From CBDUMN01 sp965368335 (GTDB lineage Bacteria > Pseudomonadota > Alphaproteobacteria > Rhodospirillales > JAPHRK01), in the NCBI GenBank assembly GCA_965368335.1, contig CBDUMN010000134.1, positions 1-7,553 of the forward strand: DNA of 7,553 nucleotides, in the 5' to 3' direction. Shown piece by piece: positions 5,569 through 7,553 of the stretch. The first letter of the stretch is position 1; the number at the start of each line of letters is the position of its first letter. The notes under the pieces are model-generated. The model saw nothing but the letters and a program-made list of their open reading frames with translations, was not told the origin of the DNA and did no database searches. Made by a program: the position numbers and the translations under genes.

Positions 5569-6210
5569 ATGGAAGACCCTACGACCGACTTAGACGACCT
5601 ACTGGGCCGAACCGGCAAAAACATCAAGGCGACGGTTATTGACCGACTGGGAGCGAACCCAACGGTCCAGACATTCATCACGCTAATGACTGCCTCTATG
5701 GAAACGGCCAATCGGCTCAGCGATTGTTTCGGCAAAGTTTTTCCTGCCGAAACTCCATTAGCCTGTCAGGCTGGATGTGATATCTGCTGCACAAGAACCG
5801 AAGTCCAGACCCAGCCGGCCTTCGCCATTTACACTCTCTATCACGCCAAGGCGACAGCAGACGGCAAGCCCTATCGCAACGCCTTACAGCGCCTCCAAAA
5901 ACATAGCGTCGACTGTCCATTCTTAGAAAACCGCGCCTGCTCCATCTACCCGGCGCGCCCCATCGTTTGCCGCCTCTATCACTCATACGATCTGGCGCAT
6001 TGCCTTAAACGGGAAAGCCTGAAAAACCCAACCTTGGCGACCAGCGGTCTGATCGCCGTCGCCAAAGGCCTGGAAGACGGTTTCAAAGCCCTCTCGCTTG
6101 ACTGCGAAGACATATCGCTCCACGAGGCCCTCAAGCTGCTAACAAGCGAAGAAGGAGTGGCCGAGAGATGGCTTAAAGGTCAGGAAGTGTTCGCCCCCTG
6201 CCGAATCTAA
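5569..6210 (+). CDS. YkgJ-family cysteine-cluster protein
   Basis: This 213-residue protein belongs to the YkgJ-type (zinc- or iron-chelating CxxxCxxCC) family, whose biochemical role is not established. The signature C66-x3-C70-x2-C73-C74 is followed by CPFLENRACSIYPARPIVCR (116-135) with C116, C124 and C134, then C145. C53, C179 and C211 bring the total to eleven cysteines, unusually many for its size. Such clusters suggest a bound metal or Fe-S centre. There is no signal peptide or membrane segment, so it should be cytoplasmic. The ATG is chosen because it opens the conserved-looking frame; the upstream GTGAAAG is a weak ribosome site. It is separated from cbbM by a terminator and runs head-on into the DUF420 gene with a 4-base overlap. 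No functional link to carbon fixation is shown. Confidence 0.85.
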   Translation: MEDPTTDLDDLLGRTGKNIKATVIDRLGANPTVQTFITLMTASMETANRLSDCFGKVFPAETPLACQAGCDICCTRTEVQTQPAFAIYTLYHAKATADGKPYRNALQRLQKHSVDCPFLENRACSIYPARPIVCRLYHSYDLAHCLKRESLKNPTLATSGLIAVAKGLEDGFKALSLDCEDISLHEALKLLTSEEGVAERWLKGQEVFAPCRI

Positions 6211-6641
6211 GCAGGCATGTTGGGGTGGAAGTGGTAGAGCAAGAGATAGACGACCACGCCGGTGATCGAGACATAAATCCAGATGGGCGCGGCCCATTTG
6301 GCGACCGGTTTGTGTTTATCGAACTCGCCGCGCAGAGCCCGCCAGATCACATAGAGCACCAAAAACGGCACCAGGGCCGCCAGGATGACATGGGAGATCA
6401 AGGTGGCGTAGTAGAAGATCTTGATAAAGCCCTCGCCGCGGAAAACGAAAATCGGCGCAACCGCGTGATAAGTTAGATAGCTCACCAGAAAGACCGCAGA
6501 AACTCCCGTCGCCGCCAGCATAGCTTTCTTATGCTTTTCCCGCTCCCCCATCTTGATTTGATAAAAAGCATAAAAAATCAAAACGGTGGCAACCGAATTA
6601 AGCAGGGCGTTCAGGTGCGGAAGAGGCGTGACATCGATCAT
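6207..6641 (-). CDS. DUF420 membrane protein (CtaM/YozB-like)
   Basis: This 144-residue inner-membrane protein has four predicted membrane segments at about 10-28, 42-62, 76-100 and 116-136. Histidines H9, H37, H59, H84, H110, H137 and H139 lie in or near the segments, as in the DUF420 family. A Gram-positive member, CtaM, is needed to mature a haem-copper cytochrome oxidase, and in proteobacteria DUF420 genes often sit near oxidase or Sco genes. No oxidase gene is in this window, so an oxidase-assembly role is inferred from the family alone. The start ATG has a loosely placed GGGAAAG upstream. It lies 102 bases downstream of cysC on the same strand and may share its transcript. Its 3' end overlaps the YkgJ-type gene by four bases. 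Confidence 0.88.
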   Translation of the reverse strand: MIDVTPLPHLNALLNSVATVLIFYAFYQIKMGEREKHKKAMLAATGVSAVFLVSYLTYHAVAPIFVFRGEGFIKIFYYATLISHVILAALVPFLVLYVIWRALRGEFDKHKPVAKWAAPIWIYVSITGVVVYLLLYHFHPNMPA

Positions 6642-6743
6642 GCGCGAGGGGCTTTCCCGTTCTTAAATCATTAGGTGGTCTTAAAATATAACCCCGAAAT
6701 ACAGTGCGGTGGCGAAAAAACCAAAAGCCAATGGCTGCACATC
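6642..6743 (-). other. cysC-DUF420 spacer with a doubtful 19-codon ORF
   Basis: No terminator with a convincing stem and T run is visible in this spacer. On the minus strand, in frame with cysC just after its TAG stop, a GTG at 6738-6740 opens a 19-codon hydrophobic frame (MQPLAFGFFATALYFGVIF) ending at the TAA at 6681-6683. It looks like a single membrane segment, but it lacks a properly spaced ribosome site and could be chance. Confidence 0.15.
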
Positions 6744-7343
6744 CTATTGGGCGTAGGTGCGCTCCACGTAGCCGGCCAATTGCGCGATGCATTCCTCAAC
6801 CGAATGCTTCGCCGTATCAACGGTAACTTCGGCCGTTTCGGGTTTTTCGTAGGGTGCCGAAATTCCGGTAAACTCAGGGATTTCCCCGGCGCGGGCCTTT
6901 TTATAAAGGCCCTTAGGGTCGCGCCGTTCACAGGTTTCAAGATCGGCATCGACGAAAACTTCGCTAAACAAATCACCCGCTGCGGCCCGCGCCTGACGAC
7001 GGTCGGCACGATAGGGCGAAATGAAGGCGCTAATCACCAGAAATCCTGCCTCGGCAAACAGAGCCGCCACTTCACCGATCCGCCGGATGTTTTCCTCCCG
7101 ATCCTCAGGCGAAAAACCCAGGTCACGATTGAGTCTTGCCCGCACATTGTCGCCATCGAGAACGTAGACCTGCATCCCTTTTTCAAAAAGGCGCCGCTCC
7201 AAAGCGATGGCCAGTGTGCTCTTGCCCGAGCCCGAGAGACCGGTAAACCACAAAACCCCTCCACGGTGCTTATTGCGTTGCCAGCGCTCATCCGCCGGAA
7301 CGCGAGTTTCCACCTTTGTAATGTTTTGCGATTTGACGTCCAC
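6744..7343 (-). CDS. cysC: adenylylsulfate (APS) kinase
   Basis: It phosphorylates adenosine 5'-phosphosulfate with ATP to PAPS, the activated sulfate used for assimilation or for sulfating metabolites and polysaccharides; it is cytoplasmic. The 199-residue length is that of a stand-alone CysC, not a CysNC fusion. The P-loop GLSGSGKS lies at 35-42, the DGDNVR motif at 63-68 binds APS, and S109 in SAFISPYR corresponds to the phosphoserine position known in the E. coli enzyme. The KKARAGEIPEFTGISAPYE stretch (148-166) is the family's substrate-lid motif. The start is a GTG at 7341-7343, chosen because GGAG (7352-7355) lies 8 bases upstream. No cysN, cysD or sulfotransferase gene is adjacent within the window, so the pathway it serves is uncertain. 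It is divergent from elbB. Confidence 0.96.
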   Translation of the reverse strand: MDVKSQNITKVETRVPADERWQRNKHRGGVLWFTGLSGSGKSTLAIALERRLFEKGMQVYVLDGDNVRARLNRDLGFSPEDREENIRRIGEVAALFAEAGFLVISAFISPYRADRRQARAAAGDLFSEVFVDADLETCERRDPKGLYKKARAGEIPEFTGISAPYEKPETAEVTVDTAKHSVEECIAQLAGYVERTYAQ

Positions 7344-7436
7344 GGGAATGGCTCCGTTTTGATAAGAACTTGCCTTGCATAAGGGGGAGGCTCTTAAATA
7401 TCAACTAACAATGGAGCAAAATTAGGGAGGCAGCTT
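7344..7436. promoter_or_regulatory. divergent cysC / elbB intergenic region
   Basis: These 93 bases between divergent genes must hold at least the upstream elements of both, but I see no convincing -35/-10 pair. AGGGAGG (7424-7430) is a strong ribosome site six bases before the elbB ATG. Confidence 0.4.
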
Positions 7437-7553
7437 ATGTCCAAGAAAATCGCCGACGTTCTCGCCGGTTGCGGAGTTTATGACGGATCGGAAATCCATG
7501 AATCGGTTTTGACCCTGCTGGCCCTGCACCGCCAGGGAGCGACCAAACAATGC
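7437..7553 (+). CDS. elbB: ElbB glyoxalase-like DJ-1/PfpI family protein, 5' part only
   Basis: Only the first 39 codons are in the window; the frame is open to the right edge. The N-terminus resembles E. coli ElbB, sharing the GCGVYDGSEIHE stretch (residues 11-22) and the VLTLLAL that follows. ElbB is a class I glutamine amidotransferase-like/DJ-1 superfamily protein of about 217 residues, described as having glyoxalase activity and linked to isoprenoid biosynthesis. The catalytic region lies beyond the window. The ATG follows AGGGAGG with six-base spacing, so the start is secure. It is divergent from cysC. Confidence 0.88.
   Translation, partial: MSKKIADVLAGCGVYDGSEIHESVLTLLALHRQGATKQC

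Noticed and set aside
6721..6740. Terminator after cysC based on the AGCCAATGGCT dyad
   Set aside because: The dyad leaves a one-base loop and a short stem, and the T-rich stretch is not directly behind it.
6598..7009. Minus-strand frames of 64 and 112 codons across the cysC 3' end and the spacer
   Set aside because: Both overlap cysC or the DUF420 gene in another frame and show no domain-like pattern.
1..7553. CRISPR array, tRNA or rRNA genes, complete transposon
   Set aside because: No regularly spaced repeats, tRNA cloverleaf, rRNA signature or transposase frame was seen on either strand.

Overview
This window looks like a chromosomal Calvin-Benson-Bassham (CBB) locus from a proteobacterium, most likely an alphaproteobacterium near the Rhodospirillales. 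The basis is a form II RuBisCO whose active-site residues fall at the same numbers as the Rhodospirillum rubrum enzyme, an adjacent LysR regulator in the same direction as cbbM, a divergent cbbF-cbbP arm, and GC-rich coding DNA with short AT-rich intergenic regions. The lineage is inferred from family knowledge and was not tested by a search.

Layout. Positions 1-117 hold no gene; a motif at 37-56 might be the edge of an insertion sequence. On the minus strand, reading leftward from 2803, lies a compact operon: cbbF (class I fructose-1,6-bisphosphatase), cbbP (phosphoribulokinase) and cbbY (HAD sugar-bisphosphate phosphatase), with gaps of 44 and 14 bases. A 126-base AT-rich divergent region (2804-2929) separates it from cbbR on the plus strand. 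A 138-base region (3872-4009) packed with inverted and direct repeats leads into cbbM (4010-5383), which ends at a strong rho-independent terminator (5436-5472).

The right part is not carbon fixation: a YkgJ-type cysteine-cluster protein (plus), converging with a 4-base overlap on a DUF420 membrane protein (minus), then the adenylylsulfate kinase gene cysC (minus). Divergent from cysC, at the window edge, is the first 39 codons of elbB.

How it works together. CbbF and CbbP work in the regenerative arm of the cycle: CbbF yields fructose 6-phosphate and CbbP makes ribulose 1,5-bisphosphate. CbbM carboxylates that product. CbbY would remove the misfire inhibitor xylulose 1,5-bisphosphate. CbbR probably controls both the divergent operon and cbbM. 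Transketolase, aldolase and epimerase are not in the window and must be encoded elsewhere.

I found no evidence of a novel multi-gene system. The most interesting signals are regulatory: the repeat cluster before cbbM, the paired 11-base repeats between cbbF and cbbR, and an orphan Shine-Dalgarno sequence just after cbbM.
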